From Endomychus coccineus (lineage: Eukaryota > Arthropoda > Insecta > Coleoptera > Endomychidae): 64,000 bases of DNA. The DNA is taken from positions 119,826,703 to 119,890,702 of the forward strand of contig OY294070.1 in assembly GCA_958510875.1 (NCBI GenBank), written 5' to 3'. The translations under genes were made by a program, and so were the position numbers. The notes beneath the pieces are model-generated. The model saw only the letters and a list, made by a program, of their open reading frames with translations. It searched no databases and was not told the origin of the DNA. Numbering within the stretch: position 1 is the first letter of the stretch; each line of letters begins with the position of its first letter. Below, piece after piece: positions 1-11,775 of this stretch.

Positions 1-952
1 CGGCTCTAGGAGCTCTCAAATCACCCAGAGTCACATCAAGGATTGTCAAAGAATGCAGGGATACACTGGCTGAACTAGCCAGGAGAAATAAAGTTCAAAT
101 CATCTGGGTCCCTGAACACAGTGGAGGAAAAGCATCCTGCACTTGTTTTTTGATTATCAACGCGTACATGAAATGTTCACGGCTGAAGTATCTATTTTTT
201 CTGCTACAAACTGCTTGTAAGATTCTGAAAATTGACTAAAAACCAGAAACCTATCTGTAATACGCCGCCACATACTAAACACGCGGGAAAATTCAATTAA
301 CTAATCTCAATGAACTTGTTATTATGTTGTGTTTCAAAGCAATGTGTCATCAGAAATAACTTATTTCAATTTCTACCTGCCATTACTCAAATATCAAATA
401 TACATTTATATTCCTGCGTTTGTAATGTAAAATAAATAATTAAAATATGTGAATACAAATTCTGCATGAAATTACTCAAAAATTATGAATTTAACATTAT
501 ATGAATAGAATCATCTTATCATTTTGTTGAAAGCCAAATTTTTCCCAATATATTATACTTGGTGGTGGCCTCTTCTTGGTGGGAGCCTGTGGGTCCTAAA
601 TCCGGCCCTGCCGGAATACTAGCCGGTCACTGTCGTCTTGACAAAAACTCTCATACGATATGCATCACAGATGACCCAATATGTAGGAAGTATAGAAGGG
701 CCGAGGAAATTGCCTCTAATATCCTGTTATGATGCCCAGCATTAGGATCACTCAGGCATCGACACTTCGGAGAATCAAAACTGATCACAGAAGAACTTAT
801 GGAAGCCTACACTGGCAATATTCTTGGTTTCTGGTGGGCCACAAACCTGCTAGAATAGAATAGGCTTCTGATTACGGGGCGCACAATGGGCTTAACTGAT
901 TGCATTTGAGGCGAAGCCCTCTCCCCTCAAACGATGAACGATGAACAATAAA
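1..952 (+). mobile_element. LINE 3' part: RNase H and C-terminal tail, interrupted
   Basis: Frame 3 at 3-143 reads as the end of an RNase H domain of a non-LTR retrotransposon: it ends in a WVPEHSGG motif, equivalent to the family's WVPGHSG. The next recognisable protein (616-860) has the usual C-terminal cysteine/histidine pattern (AGHCRL, then DDPICRKY, then CPALGSLR), with one in-frame TGA at 730-732. About 470 bp of AT-rich DNA with no coding signal separates the two parts and is probably an insertion. A short GATGAAC tandem and AATAAA close the copy near 950. The copy is 5'-truncated by the window edge and not functional. R1/I/Jockey-like affiliation is inference. Confidence 0.7.
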
Positions 953-1068
953 TCTTCGAAAACAATTCTCTAAAAGCAGTTCTTCGAAAAGACATTTCTT
1001 CGAAGAAAGTATTCTTCGAAGAATAGTCCTTCGAAAATTTATTCTTAGAAGAACAGTTCTCCGAAAAT
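953..1068. repeat. Imperfect TTCTTCGAA tandem repeats
   Basis: The palindromic word TTCGAA with flanking TTCT or GAAG recurs about every 17-20 bp, with drift. It abuts the 3' end of the upstream LINE and may be its expanded tail. No coding potential is visible. Confidence 0.6.
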
Positions 1069-1149
1069 AAAATTGTGAAATGAAACATTCAGGTAAAGCG
1101 TAAGCGCACCCTAGGATGGAACCTTCAAAAACGTATCACATCTGTACGT

Positions 1150-1611
1150 ACAAATACAGTTCATGGATTGAAGAAAAACAGTTCAATTCCCTTGATCTAT
1201 GCACTATTGCCGGAGAAGACTGAACAATCTTCCTCAAGAGTTATACAACAGATAATGAAAAGATGTCCGAACGCCACACCCTCCAGCGTAATGATTGACT
1301 TTGAAAGAACAGCGTTCGAAGCATCGACTACAAACCTTCCGGAAAGTCGGGTTCGTGAATGCTTCTTTTATTTTTTTCAGTATCTCTACAGAAAACTACA
1401 GCAAGAGGGTTTACAGAAAAAGTATGACACAGATGCAGACTTTGCTCTTAAAATGAGATTGTTTAACGCTTTAGCCTTTGTGATGTTAGAAGAAGCTTTT
1501 CAGTTGCTGAATGTCTTAATCGAGAATACCTGGATAGGACGACCCACGAGACAGCAACTTCGGTGAGATCCACTATAATAATGCTGTGACCGGTTGGCAA
1601 AACTGAGACTG
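1150..1611 (+). pseudogene. MULE-type transposase domain remnant
   Basis: The reading frame from about 1150 matches the pattern of the MULE transposase domain in insect proteins: IPLIYALLP, then a conserved acidic motif (MIDFERTAFEA), then the region before the HxxW-like part (ECFFYFFQYLYRKLQ) and a conserved TWIGRP tail. The frame breaks near 1566 (TGA), and homology-like sequence (NNAVTGWQN) resumes in another frame up to about 1611. Only about 150 residues of a domain usually several hundred long remain, and no terminal inverted repeats were found. It is a dead fragment. The family call rests on motif memory, not a search. Confidence 0.65.
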
Positions 1612-1811
1612 TGTTTAGTTTGTGAATGTACAAGGCATTACAGTCACCTCACCTCAGCCTGTAAACCATGAAGCAGACCGACTTGAACTTCAGAAGATAA
1701 TATGTTCCTTAAACGACGTCACACGGCGTTTTGGGAATATCCAGAAAATACCGACTTCGGGAGCCCACTTTGAGGAAGCCGTAGCTGGATAAGTTTACCA
1801 CACAAGAATCT

Positions 1812-2293
1812 GTTCACTCACATAACACCAGAAACAAAGACGACTTACGGGTAGATTATCATAGATTGCACAGAACCAAAACAGGTTCTAGTTACTATGG
1901 ACGGAAAATATTTAATAAACTTCCTGTTAAAGTAAGACAATTGCCCATGAAACAATTTAAAACAGTTTTAAAAAATTATTTTATTGAAAATTGTTTTTAC
2001 TCGGTACCTGATATTTTAAATAATGGATTCAATATGTGATATATTAGTTTAAGTTTCTTTTAACTTTGTTTTTTTTTAAATCTATGTTCAAGCAATTTTG
2101 TATTTAATAATTGCGTAATTTTACAGTGTGGATTTTTATTCTTACACTCTTAAAGTTCAGATATTCTATTCTTATGCAATTAAAATATATAAATCATAAT
2201 GTAATACATTAGATTTTGACGTGTTCTATGCAATGTAATACTTCTTGAATAAAATACTACTACTACTACTACTATTACTACTACTACTACTAC
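1812..2293 (+). mobile_element. LINE 3' end with C-terminal RT tail and (ACT)n microsatellite
   Basis: Frame 1812-2039 reads HSHNTRNK, then YYGRKIFNKLP, then FKTVLKNYF and stops at TGA 2037-2039. This is the usual C-terminal tail of insect Jockey/CR1-like reverse transcriptases. About 210 bp of 3' UTR follow, then AATAAA and a TAC/ACT microsatellite (2257-2293), which is how such LINEs typically end. The copy is strongly 5'-truncated. Confidence 0.7.
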
Positions 2294-4167
2294 TTATGAG
2301 CCATTTTTCGACCCCTGTTCGAATTTTTTTCCTATTTTTGGTTATAGAAGCCGTTAGTGAATTTTGGCAGGCTTATCATGGGAAACCTGTATATATTTTG
2401 ACTTTTCTGACAGCTAATATAATCACGGACAATCTATATGACAGACAGATCTCTAGATTATAGAATCAATATTACAATTCAAACTATCTATGCTATGACA
2501 GACAACACATTATAACTCATCAACAAGAAACGTAACTTTTACATGACAGATAGCTGAGATATTGACATTATGTTCGTGACAAACTATTCCATATCATAGA
2601 TGTTTGTTCAAACAAACTTCTTAAACTTCTTGAATAGTAGACTTCCGTGGATAGCTAATCTTGAAAAATCTTGGCTTCCGGATGGATTCCGCGTCACAAT
2701 AGCTCGACTTGATGCCGACTTATCGCCAACCATTACAGATGGCATCTATCAGAGAATAATCTCCTCAAAAATCAGCTTCGTTCATCCACCACATAGACTT
2801 GACTCGATCCATACTGATGCCTACTTCCGATGAATCATGAAAAATAGCATTTCCACAGTAAATGGTTCAGAAACAATTCTAGCATCAAAAACAACGATAT
2901 AACTTGACATATTCGAATCCGCCGTTTGTATATGAAACAATTGTCAAATGTTTTACAAGGAAAACTTGATTTCCCCCCCCCCTTGGCCTGGTTTCTTGAA
3001 TTAGGTAGTTTTTGAATTTGTAGTCCTGTATCTTTTGAGGAAGAATAGGAAGAGAAATATTTTTCGATAAAAATTATCCCAACATTTGGGTATACTCCTG
3101 TCAAAAAAATTACGACAACGTCATTATGACCATTTTTGAACTTATACATTTTTTTCTTTTAGCTGAAAATGTACCTCAGGCCATCATATTTGCGATCCCA
3201 GGTTCAGAATTCAACTATCTATTTTACTTTTACCGTAGTAGGCATTGGGCGCTAACTGTTAGTAGTTTTGTTCACATAGTTTTGTGATCCGGGTTCCACT
3301 CTCTACAAAGATCTGGATTTTTTTGGTTCTTTTTAACTGAATATGTATCAAGATAGCTATTAGACAGACTCGTTTAAGAATCAGTTGAGATAAAGTGACA
3401 TTTTGAAATCCAAATTATAAAAATCATCTGTTTGGAAAATACAATAGTCGTTAGGGCCTAAATTTGACATAAATGTCTGAAATAACTTCCAATAAATAAT
3501 AATTGTATATGCGAGCATCATGAACGGAACATTCTACAAAGTTTTACCTTCCGACAAAGTTTTGCTGTCGCATCGATTGTTCATTAAGGTTTTTTATTTC
3601 ACTTTCGGAAACTGTTATGTATTTAATAAACAGATTCCAAGCGCGTTCTTTGTCGTCTCTGGTTCTTTTTATAATCATAACGAAAAAAGCGAGTAAAGCA
3701 GGTTGTTACAAAAGATATAAAACTTAATAGACTGGTATTTCTCTCGTAAAAGTATCATATTGGAATAATTTTTTGTCCAAAATGAAGTTCTGCTTATTGC
3801 CTGTGCAGACGAGAATGATGCTCGAGGTTTTCGTAGATTTTCCTGTATCTGCACTTTATTAATAAAATTTAAACTTATGGCCCACGCGCCTTTGTGAGTT
3901 AAATATTTAGAAAAAATCTATGATGGAAACCGTTACTCTATTGTAAGTTATCATTATATTTAAATTGAAGCACATCTAGAATTGTGTTGCTACTTGAAAT
4001 CTTTTGCGATTACTATTCCCAAATCATTTGATTTGGTTACTCAAGTTCACGTATTGTTTCACAGTCTATAAGATACTCTCCTCATAATTTATTTCATTAT
4101 CTTTACATAACTGAATAATATTCAAATTAATAATGTTTTCAAGGAAATGTTTTAAAAAACAAATTTT
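2294..4167. other. No gene recognised
   Basis: AT-rich sequence. A short open frame at 2600-2833 has no recognisable motif. There is a run of C at about 2971-2981. No repeats, tRNA or protein homology were noticed. Confidence 0.5.
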
Positions 4168-4236
4168 CCTCTCTGGGAATTGAACCCGAGTTAGTGAGTG
4201 TGAGCCTCATATCCTAGCTCTTAGACCATACCCTTG
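4168..4236 (-). repeat. tRNA-like sequence (tRNA pseudogene or SINE head)
   Basis: On the minus strand a B-box-like GGGTTCAATTCCC and an A-box-like TGGTCTAAGAG lie at tRNA spacing, with a plausible anticodon stem TGAG/CTCA between them. Acceptor and T-stem pairing are poor, so this is not a working tRNA. It shares the CTCGGGTTC...TTCCC arm with the tRNA-like sequence in the Polinton inverted repeats. Confidence 0.45.
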
Positions 4237-4607
4237 GCTAATCGTTTTGTGTTATAGACAGTAAAAGAAGTTTACTTGAATAATTATTTTTGTTCTTGTT
4301 GTTGTAGAACGATTTCTTTGAAATTTGGGTGAAAGCAGTTTTAAAGGACCCCGCAAATTCCTTATGGGAATTGAGTCTCGTTGGATATTTCTGAATTTTT
4401 GGTACGATGTAGTCCATGTAATTCTGAACAATGTTATCATTGCGACAACCCCCGAAAATGGACAGATTCCCTGCTAGGAGGGGTTATATTTACATTTTAC
4501 TCATGACAGACTATTTATTTCTGAAGACGGGAACAATATTTTAACATGCGTCATTCTAGTTTATGCTGCATAATATTGTTATTCTCCCATACAGAAATTT
4601 CTGGAGT

Positions 4608-4830
4608 GCCCCCAATCACCCCAACCCCCCTTGAATAAAAAAAATATACCTTTTTCTGGATCACTTCAAAAATCATTGTAAAATGTTTTAATAAGCTTAA
4701 ATACCGAATCCGCACTTTCATATCAAAAATCAACTCCCCCCCCCCAAATCCCCCTTGAATAAAAAAAAGGCCTTTTTCTGGATCACTTCAAAACATAATA
4801 AGCTCAGATACCGTACCGCACTGCGTCTGT
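4608..4830. repeat. Diverged tandem duplication, period 124 bp
   Basis: A block beginning C-rich/TTGAATAAAAAAA and continuing CTTTTTCTGGATCACTTC occurs at 4631 and again at 4755. The second copy lacks an internal stretch. Each copy is preceded by a poly-C tract. No coding sense is seen. Confidence 0.7.
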
Positions 4831-6079
4831 TATTCACATTGAGAAGAGGTCTGTTTGTCACATTTCAAGAACTACAAATGATTTTTTATCAAAATTTGTA
4901 TGTGAGTTATCATGTTAACAAGCATTTCGTGACGGACATTCAGTCAGACAGACGGATTCTTTCTAAGTTGCTTAAAATTCGACGAAAAATGCTGTGGAGA
5001 AAAAATGTTTGATCTAAGACTGTTTTGAACAATATCAGAAATAGCGTGAGCGAAGGCGACCTACAATGTTCAAGATAATTAAAAATGATAAAAAGGAATA
5101 TTATAGTATCAGGTGCCAAAGAGGTATCCTCAAAATTCAACCTATATTTCTATATCGGTCCGAAACACTGATATCAACTGATCAGTGTTTTTCCTTGATA
5201 TATGATATTTTTGGGGAAGTTTGGATCATAATATTCCCATCAAAATGAATTCAACTGCTTCTCTAGGTATCTACATGTACCGACAACAGAACGGTGGTAA
5301 TAAGTTTCCTATATCTTCCCTACGAGGTAGTATACTCTCCCTTAATGATATTGCCCACATTCAGATAACATGAGCTGTAGGAAAGGTAGTAAAGAAGTCT
5401 TACGTTAAGCTGCGCCAGGACACAATCATGGTTTACGAAGGGTTCTTTATATTTTTTTTTACGCCTCCGATGCTATACTACTCAAGATGAAGATATCAAT
5501 CATGCCACGCGATCCGATATTCCACAACAAAAAAGGAAATAAATGAAATAGCGACGAACGTGAAATTGATTCATTAAGAGGTTTTATCGGACGTAGCAGC
5601 TGGCGGTTGCGTTTTTCAAGTTTCAATATGGATCACGGAGTTTGCAGAAGAATACAGCAGGATTGGAGAGGAATAAAAAGTCAATCGTACTCATTTTCCA
5701 TTGAATTATTTAGCGTAGCTTAATAACTTGATGTATGTTATTGGCATTTCCATTACATCCAACAACCGCAGTAGCACCAAGTTGAAAGACATACATTTAG
5801 GCAGATAATAATTAGGCGGATGTTTGTTTCTTTTGAAGTAGGAACTTCTGGATAATTTCGTTTTTAGGAATAGTGTATATTGATGCTAGTAAGTTTGATT
5901 GGCTTAACAAATTAATAATGAATTGCGGCTGAAACCTGATTTCACATACTCGTACAACAACATAATCAATAGACAATAATTGCTCAGGAATTGAATACAA
6001 TCAGGATACAGTTCCTTGATATTGAATATCAAATAGATGAGTCATTACGGGAGAGATAAATATGTCAATACGAGGGCAA
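4831..6079. other. No gene recognised
   Basis: AT-rich sequence with short unconvincing open frames only. Confidence 0.5.
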
Positions 6080-6905
6080 GGTGTAAAGTCCTAGAAAAAT
6101 TGAACAAGGTACCATTCGGTGGAACATAATCTCCCTGTAGCCCGAAACAGTTCGTCCAACGTTTTTCTAATTTTTTGATCCCTTCCAAATAATACGATTT
6201 CGGCAATCCTTCAAGATAGCCGTTTGCTTCAGCGATGACCTCATTGTTGGAGCCAAATCTCCCCGCAGAGACATTTTTTTAAGTTTGGAAATAGATGAAA
6301 ATCGCACGGGGTCAAATCTGGTGGATGACAAACCGATTTGTGGCGCAATTGATGCAATTTTTTCATCGCGACTGCGGACTTGTGCGCCGGTGCGTTGTCT
6401 TGGTGGAAGAGCACTTTTTTCTTTGACCAATGCGGTCGCTTTCGCTTAAGTTCGGCGTTGATTCGATCCAACAGCTCTGCATAAGATACGCTGGTGATCG
6501 TTTGGCCCTTTTCAAGGTAATCGATATGAACAATAACGTGTTACATCTCAAAAAACTGTTGCCATAACTCTGTTGGCCGATGAACCCACTTTGGCCTTTT
6601 TCGGCTTCGATTCGCCAAGACAAGTCGACTGTTTCGACTGTTATTTGGTGTCTGGTATATTGTAATGGTAACCACGGTTACGAAACAGTCTATCATGTCG
6701 CGCTCGAACATCGCCAAACACTCTTTTGAAGTTGCCATACGGTCGCGTTTGTTTTCAACAAAGAACGAATGCGGCATCTGGCAGATAGCTTCCTCATATT
6801 CAAAAATGTATACAAAATGTTCCTCACCCGTTACCACTACGAAAATCAGTGAACCGTTCCAATCGATGGTGACGAGTACCCATACTTTTTAACAAGCGAT
6901 GCTTC
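6080..6905 (-). pseudogene. mariner transposase, multiply frameshifted
   Basis: The minus strand encodes recognisable mariner (Tc1/mariner, DD34D) pieces in order. First comes TSKECLAMFERDMID (about 6700-6760), then a QQSKQW-equivalent region, then HIDYLEKGQTIT, the second catalytic motif LFHQDNAPAHKSA (about 6390-6430), the third catalytic Asp in CHPPDLTPCDFHLFPN, and the C-terminal YLEG...KLEKRW region near 6100-6180. The first catalytic motif (normally V-DET-W) is destroyed, and at least three frameshifts or stops are visible. Length (about 820 bp) is close to a full mariner ORF, so this is a near-complete but dead copy. Terminal repeats were not identified. Confidence 0.8.
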
Positions 6906-7456
6906 GGTTTGCGAAATGTTTTTTCCACTCAAGAAATAATGTCAAATCAAGACGCGAAATTCACTTTTTCCGTGTTCACAAACATCTCCAAGGTTGCTTG
7001 CTTTCGATGGGTATCAAAACAGAACTGAATGCCATATCAGTCTGAAAATTCTAATCCATTCTATTTGGAGATGATACATCACAACTGTCATAGGGGATAT
7101 TTGATTGTGGTGCCATCTGTTCTATTTTTCAGGCGCTTCCCATCTTGCCCTCGTGTATGTAGAGATGACCTTCCTAAAATATGAAATAATTTTATTATTT
7201 AATGAAGAATCAACTATACACAAATCCACACATTTTGGAGTCTCACCTTGTCTTGTCTGTTGTATCCATTCAAATATTCTTTTTATATTTACTAAAACAA
7301 GCCTTTTCAAGATAAATCTATAGAATCATTTGATTTAATTCATAGAAGGCTTTGAATTCACACTAAGTAGAAATGGGAAACATAGCATAATTTCATATTG
7401 AATCAACACTATTAATAAGAAATATCAACCATAATCCACTTGAAACCGTGTCGAAT
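6906..7456. other. No gene recognised
   Basis: Short open frames around 7105-7323 on both strands have no family motif. No repeats were noticed. Confidence 0.4.
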
Positions 7457-7579
7457 TACTGAGGACTTTTCGGCTACCAAGTATCCATCATCAAAATCAA
7501 CACGGACCAATCAACCATCATCAGAGTAAACACAGTTTACTCTCCTGATGGCTACTCAGTAGCCGAAAACTCCTCAGTA
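7457..7579. repeat. 123-bp hairpin-forming inverted repeat
   Basis: TACTGAGGACTTTTCGGCTA at 7457 is complemented almost perfectly by the sequence ending at 7579. The centre holds a second perfect hairpin (GAGTAAAC/GTTTACTC). It looks like a small MITE or foldback remnant. Confidence 0.65.
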
Positions 7580-8164
7580 CTTCAAGAGTATTTTTGGTGA
7601 ATAAGGGTGAATATTCCTTATTTATAGTGTTATAGTGTATCCACAGTGAGAACTCTTTTATATTTGATATCCAATTAACATTGAAAAGCAAATTTCTTGA
7701 ATATAAACATTAATATAAAAATTACAATAGTAAAGTTAATACAAATTTATTCAAAACATTCAAAAATTTAAAAATTGATTTCAATTCATAACAAATTTAT
7801 ATAAATAAATAAATATTTACAATAAAGCTTGAGTGTTCGTGTTCAAGAATTTATATAAGTGGTGTAGAGCAGTGGCGGCTCGTGAATTTTTGAGAGAGGA
7901 AGCTGAACATAAAACATTTTTGTAAAAATATACTCTATTCACAGCCTTTTAACCTTTGCACAGCGACCGTACCAGCTACTTCAGTGACAAAATTAATTGT
8001 TACCCAGCAAGAACCAACGTGGAGGTATAGAGTTTCTTTTGGCAAAACATTTTTTTGTTTGTTTTTTGTGTTTTATTTTTTTGGATTTTGAATATTTTTT
8101 CTTTTTTTTGGAATTTTTCATATTTTGTATTTTTTTTATTAATTTTGTTAACTTTTTTTATATA

Positions 8165-8562
8165 TTAACGGATTTCTACGGTCTTTAGTTTGCGAAAAAT
8201 TATTAATAATATTATCAAAAAATTTATCATTTTGTGTTTTACTAAATCTTTTTCAATAGATATCAAACTAACATTGTATAAACGATTTTGGCCCATTGTA
8301 TTTCGCATGTAAGTTTTAATTCGTTTGAGAGTAGAAAATGATCCTCCACCGATGCCGACGTGACAGGAATGGTGACTGTCAAACAAAGTAGTTTATAAAA
8401 CTGAGGTAAAACTTGTTGCAAATCATTGTCTATCATATATTTTATCATATCGGCGTGAATGTCGTACTGGCCTAAAATATCTTTATCCGAGTATATAACG
8501 CATAAATCATTGTGCAGTGCCATTTTATCAGAAAATTTATATTTTAGAACTAAGTTATACAA
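8165..8562 (-). pseudogene. hAT transposase C-terminal fragment
   Basis: The minus-strand frames read DMIKYMIDNDLQQVLPQFYK, then a VTSASVE core, then after a frameshift LKRIKTYMRNTMGQ and SLISIEKDL. This is the hAT C-terminal dimerisation motif (family pattern SASCERSFS...LK...R..MG..RL), of the ZMYM1-like group. It lacks the BED finger and the catalytic core. Confidence 0.75.
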
Positions 8563-8966
8563 AAAACTTCAATTCATGTAAATCGGAAAATCGAATCTCA
8601 ATTTGACCTTTAATAGTATCTGAAATTTCATAAAAAAAAGTTGTTTATAATGTAGTTTCTTGTCTACCAAATTATATGTTTTCCTCCTTTAACAATATTC
8701 TGTTTACCCGTTAATTCGAACTTAATACTCTATGTAATATGTTTGTGCAATTTTTCATGTCTGTCTATACCACGAGCTGAATTTTTCAAATCATCATAAC
8801 CCAAGTGCCCCCAACATGAAGTTGTATCAGATGTAAATAGCAAGCAATACCAGCAATATAATTTATTGTGTACCTCAGATCCCGTTAACCTTGAATATTT
8901 TTTACAATTATCAGTATCAAATCATCGATTTTGAAACATACCTGTCATCACTAATCTTATCAGCAA

Positions 8967-9102
8967 GTATTTCTAAGTAATCAGGTTTTTGTATTAATAA
9001 GTCTTCTGATGATGGTCGTGAGACCGAAACGTACGTAAAGACGAGGGTAGAAATAAAAATATATGTGTTAATGTGACCTATTTCCCGAGAATTGTGTATT
9101 AA
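8967..9102 (+). mobile_element. 136-bp PLE-derived insert with hammerhead motif, TSD CTTATCAGCAA
   Basis: Nested in hAT A. The insert is bounded by an 11-bp perfect direct repeat CTTATCAGCAA (8956-8966 and 9103-9113). It contains the hammerhead-like motif and the TGACCTATTTCCCGAGAATT end seen in the PLE repeats at 21,001, 23,928, 24,811 and 46,970. It is a minimal, severely truncated PLE insertion. Confidence 0.7.
9001..9042 (+). ncRNA. Hammerhead-like ribozyme motif (PLE)
   Basis: Order of parts: stem I strand GTCTT, core CTGATGA, one extra T, stem II GGTC-GTGA-GACC with a GNRA loop, core GAAA, a short stem III around CGTACG, cleavage-type triplet GTA, then stem I partner AAGAC. Established knowledge: PLE terminal repeats carry hammerheads with very short stem III. 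The unpaired base before stem II is atypical and may lower activity. Confidence 0.55.
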
Positions 9103-9624
9103 CTTATCAGCAACTAAATCACTACTCAGTTTAACGTTTAATAACCAAAGAACTCTTTGTTAATAACTCACCGAACGACCGAACAGATAAATTATAACTT
9201 AACCTTACATCGCTTCACGGAACACAAACAACAACTGCCAGAGCACGTGTCGTTTTCAGCCGCGGCAAGTAATTGTATTTTATACGACCGCCGGGCAACG
9301 AGGTCTATACCTCGTTGCGCCGGGAGCGTACGAGAAGCTAGCCTCCATAGGCTATTCGCTGTTTTACCCTATTTGTGAATTGAACTGGTTGAAAAAACGG
9401 CAACTGTGTTGACCACACGTATTTAGCATTTGAGATATATAGAGAATCTAGCCTCTGGCCACTGTTGCCAGATAAAAAATAACTACTGAGAACGGGGAAT
9501 TAATTGTAAAATTTAAAGAATTATCAGAGAAACAGGAAATAAAATGGAGAATGATCATTAAGTTAAATTGGTGAGGAGGCTGAGCCTCCTTAGCCTCCTT
9601 CGAGGAGCCGCCACTGGTGTAGAG

Positions 9625-11078
9625 TATTGTTCATATCATACTGTTGACCTTTTGATAGATCTCTGGCCATAGAGTGAACCAAATTCACCACCTTATTGGG
9701 CAGAGCCGGAGTAAATAGAAATTTTATTCTACCTGGAACCATTTTGAGTAGGTATAATTAGATCGTTCGGAGGCATTATATACCTAATAGTATAAATATG
9801 AAACCCAAATTTCTATTTTCAGTTGTCATTGGTTTTCTGACGAGTGAATTTTGTTGTACTGTTAGAATGTGGGGTCCTTGGGCTTGTGCAGATGATAGGC
9901 TATCTTGCAGTGTCACTTTCAGCAGAAACCGTTTATCTCCCGATGCTTAACAAATAATTTGAAATGTAAACTGAATCCTAATGTAATCACAACGTTTACG
10001 GGATTGGCGTCATAAATATTTGATGGCTATTGAACAATATAGAGAGCAGCCTATAGTTAGATTTGTCATATTTGGATTTAGTTTTGTATATTGAAATAAT
10101 AATAGCTGTTTTAAGTATAGTAGGGAATTTGCCGTGAGTGAAAATACAGTGTATTAGATGGGACATTGGTTTCATGAATGATTTGTGATATCTTTCTAAG
10201 AAGTTATTTGTTATACCCTGTAACCATAATTGTTCTCAAGCGAGCTCTATTAGGGAGCGACACAGCTGTGTCTAGAACTATCAGGTGGTAATATTACTGA
10301 TCGATCCAGACTATAGACCTCGATGCAAAATAAAATACAAACATATTTCGTGTTAGAATCAATACGCAGCTATCTGGAACTCTAGACAAAACTTTGTCTA
10401 GAAAGACCTCATCAACCATACCACGGCTGCTTCTTGAAGTAATTATCTCTAACCTTACCAAGTTTCAATTTAATATTATAAGCTGAATAATTAATTAAGT
10501 AAAGTTTCATACAAATTTATTAATCCCTGGAACTACATCTATGAAATTGTATAACACTTCTACTAATTGGAAATTGATGAAAATTGAGTAGATCATGAAT
10601 TGAAAGTTAGGAAAGTTGTGTGTAATGTTTCATCGCATTACAGTATCCTCATCACGGTATCTTCTAATCGAAAAATTGGTATGCACGCCGGGCATGATAC
10701 CTGGGCAACGCGATTTGAACTACGAAAAATGAGTTTTTACTATGCGTCGACTTCACAATGGAGGCAGTGCGTTTTTGGCTGCTAGAAACAATGTAAAGAG
10801 GTGTTCACTTACTGTTTCTTCTTGAGCAAAAAGAACTCGATTATTGAATCTTATCAAAACAGTAGGCTCACACAATACCGACCGATCTATTTATTACAAA
10901 CAATAGAAATAATGAATTCAAGAATTCGCACGTTACCATAATTATGCTCCCCCTCCAGCGTATTGCCTAACCACATTCAAATGATAAATATCACTTTACT
11001 GCTTTATATACTGTTGTATTGAACATTAACCGATGAAGCAATGTTATTCACTTCATCAGAATGTAGAATACTCTTTGC
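9625..11078. other. No gene recognised; degenerate PLE hammerhead relic near 10,231-10,278
   Basis: AT-rich sequence. At 10,231-10,278 stem I GTTCT/AGAAC flanks a decayed hammerhead-like core with a GCTC...GAGC stem and ACAGCTGT. It resembles the minus-strand motif at 33,985-34,033. A palindrome TCTAGACAAA-AC-TTTGTCTAGA lies near 10,380. Confidence 0.4.
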
Positions 11079-11400
11079 TCATATTTCGTGTGCTGCTTTC
11101 CATAGAGCCTCAGTCTTGGTTGCATTAAACTCTACTAGATCGTTTATACGAACGGAGCAGGAGGTCACTTCTAATAGATTGTTGATATGTAGCAGAAACA
11201 AAGTTGGTGCCAAGACAGAGCCCTGTTGAACACCAGCGTTGATAGCTATTGTATCGGAGGATACTCCGTCAACCACTACATGGAGTGATCTATCAAAGGA
11301 AAATCAACAATAAGCGATAAAGTTGAGGCGGCATACCCATAGCCAGAGATGTGTTACGTAGGCAAGTTGATCTCTGCTAATGAAAGCCATATTGTCGATC
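11079..11400 (-). pseudogene. LINE reverse transcriptase fragment
   Basis: The minus strand reads MPPQLYR, then VVDGVSSDTIAINAGVQQGS and VLAPTLFLLHINNLL. This is RT domain 4/5 of a Jockey/R1-like LINE (family form GVPQGSVL.P.LF...INDL, with a Q for P change here). After a deletion a later piece follows (NDLVEFNATKTEALW). The catalytic FADD box is absent. Confidence 0.8.
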
Positions 11401-11487
11401 ATTCATGGTAGATCTTCCATGTATTGGATTAGCTCGATGTTGGTTGCTTCCTTCATCGCTTTACAGATCACATATAGTACTCTCAGC

Positions 11488-11775
11488 CAACAAGTATCGA
11501 ATCCTCCGAAACCAGAGTACAATAAAAAATCTGAAGATATTAACAACATTCGTAATCTACTTACTAAATCGATTTTCGGGAATTCCGGGGACTCAGATTC
11601 AGAGCCCTATGAGTTAACAAGTACCCTTCCTTTGCAAGAGCCCATAACTTTAGAAAAACCATTCTTCGGAAAACCCCAAAAAGTAAAAAATACGCGCCTG
11701 AACTCGGCCTCGTCTGTTTTCGATACTAGAACTAGAGGTAACGATAAGAAACATAAAACTGAATCAACAAAATGA
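11488..11775 (+). CDS. Open frame upstream of LINE, possible ORF1 C-terminus
   Basis: An open frame rich in Asn, Lys, Ser and Pro ends at TGA 11,773-11,775. The residues before about 11,488 are antisense to the neighbouring RT fragment, so the meaningful part starts there. No domain is recognised. Its position about 250 bp before an endonuclease-RT frame suggests a gag-like ORF1 remnant of the same LINE, but this is only inference. Confidence 0.35.
   Translation, partial: QQVSNPPKPEYNKKSEDINNIRNLLTKSIFGNSGDSDSEPYELTSTLPLQEPITLEKPFFGKPQKVKNTRLNSASSVFDTRTRGNDKKHKTESTK

Larger units (their letters stand above)
7862..9624. mobile_element. hAT transposon A (non-autonomous), TSD GTGTAGAG
   Basis: The element runs 7870-9616 with termini CAGTGGCGGCTC... 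and ...GAGCCGCCACTG, flanked by the perfect 8-bp direct repeat GTGTAGAG (7862-7869 and 9617-9624), the hAT signature. On the minus strand at about 8165-8562 lies a frameshifted C-terminal dimerisation region (VTSASVE, then LKRIKTYMRNTMGQNRLYN). The rest of the transposase is missing, so the copy is non-autonomous. A second copy with the same ends is at 48,096-49,984. A PLE-derived insert sits inside at 8967-9102. Confidence 0.88.

Noticed and set aside
2245..2463. Open frame starting with a leucine run
   Set aside because: The leucines come from the (ACT)n microsatellite at the LINE tail; no conserved sequence follows.
4168..4236. Functional tRNA gene
   Set aside because: Acceptor and T-stem do not pair well; only box-like motifs and an anticodon-type stem remain.
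7105..7323. Open frames on both strands near 7,100-7,320
   Set aside because: No family motif, and frames on opposite strands in AT-rich DNA are expected by chance.
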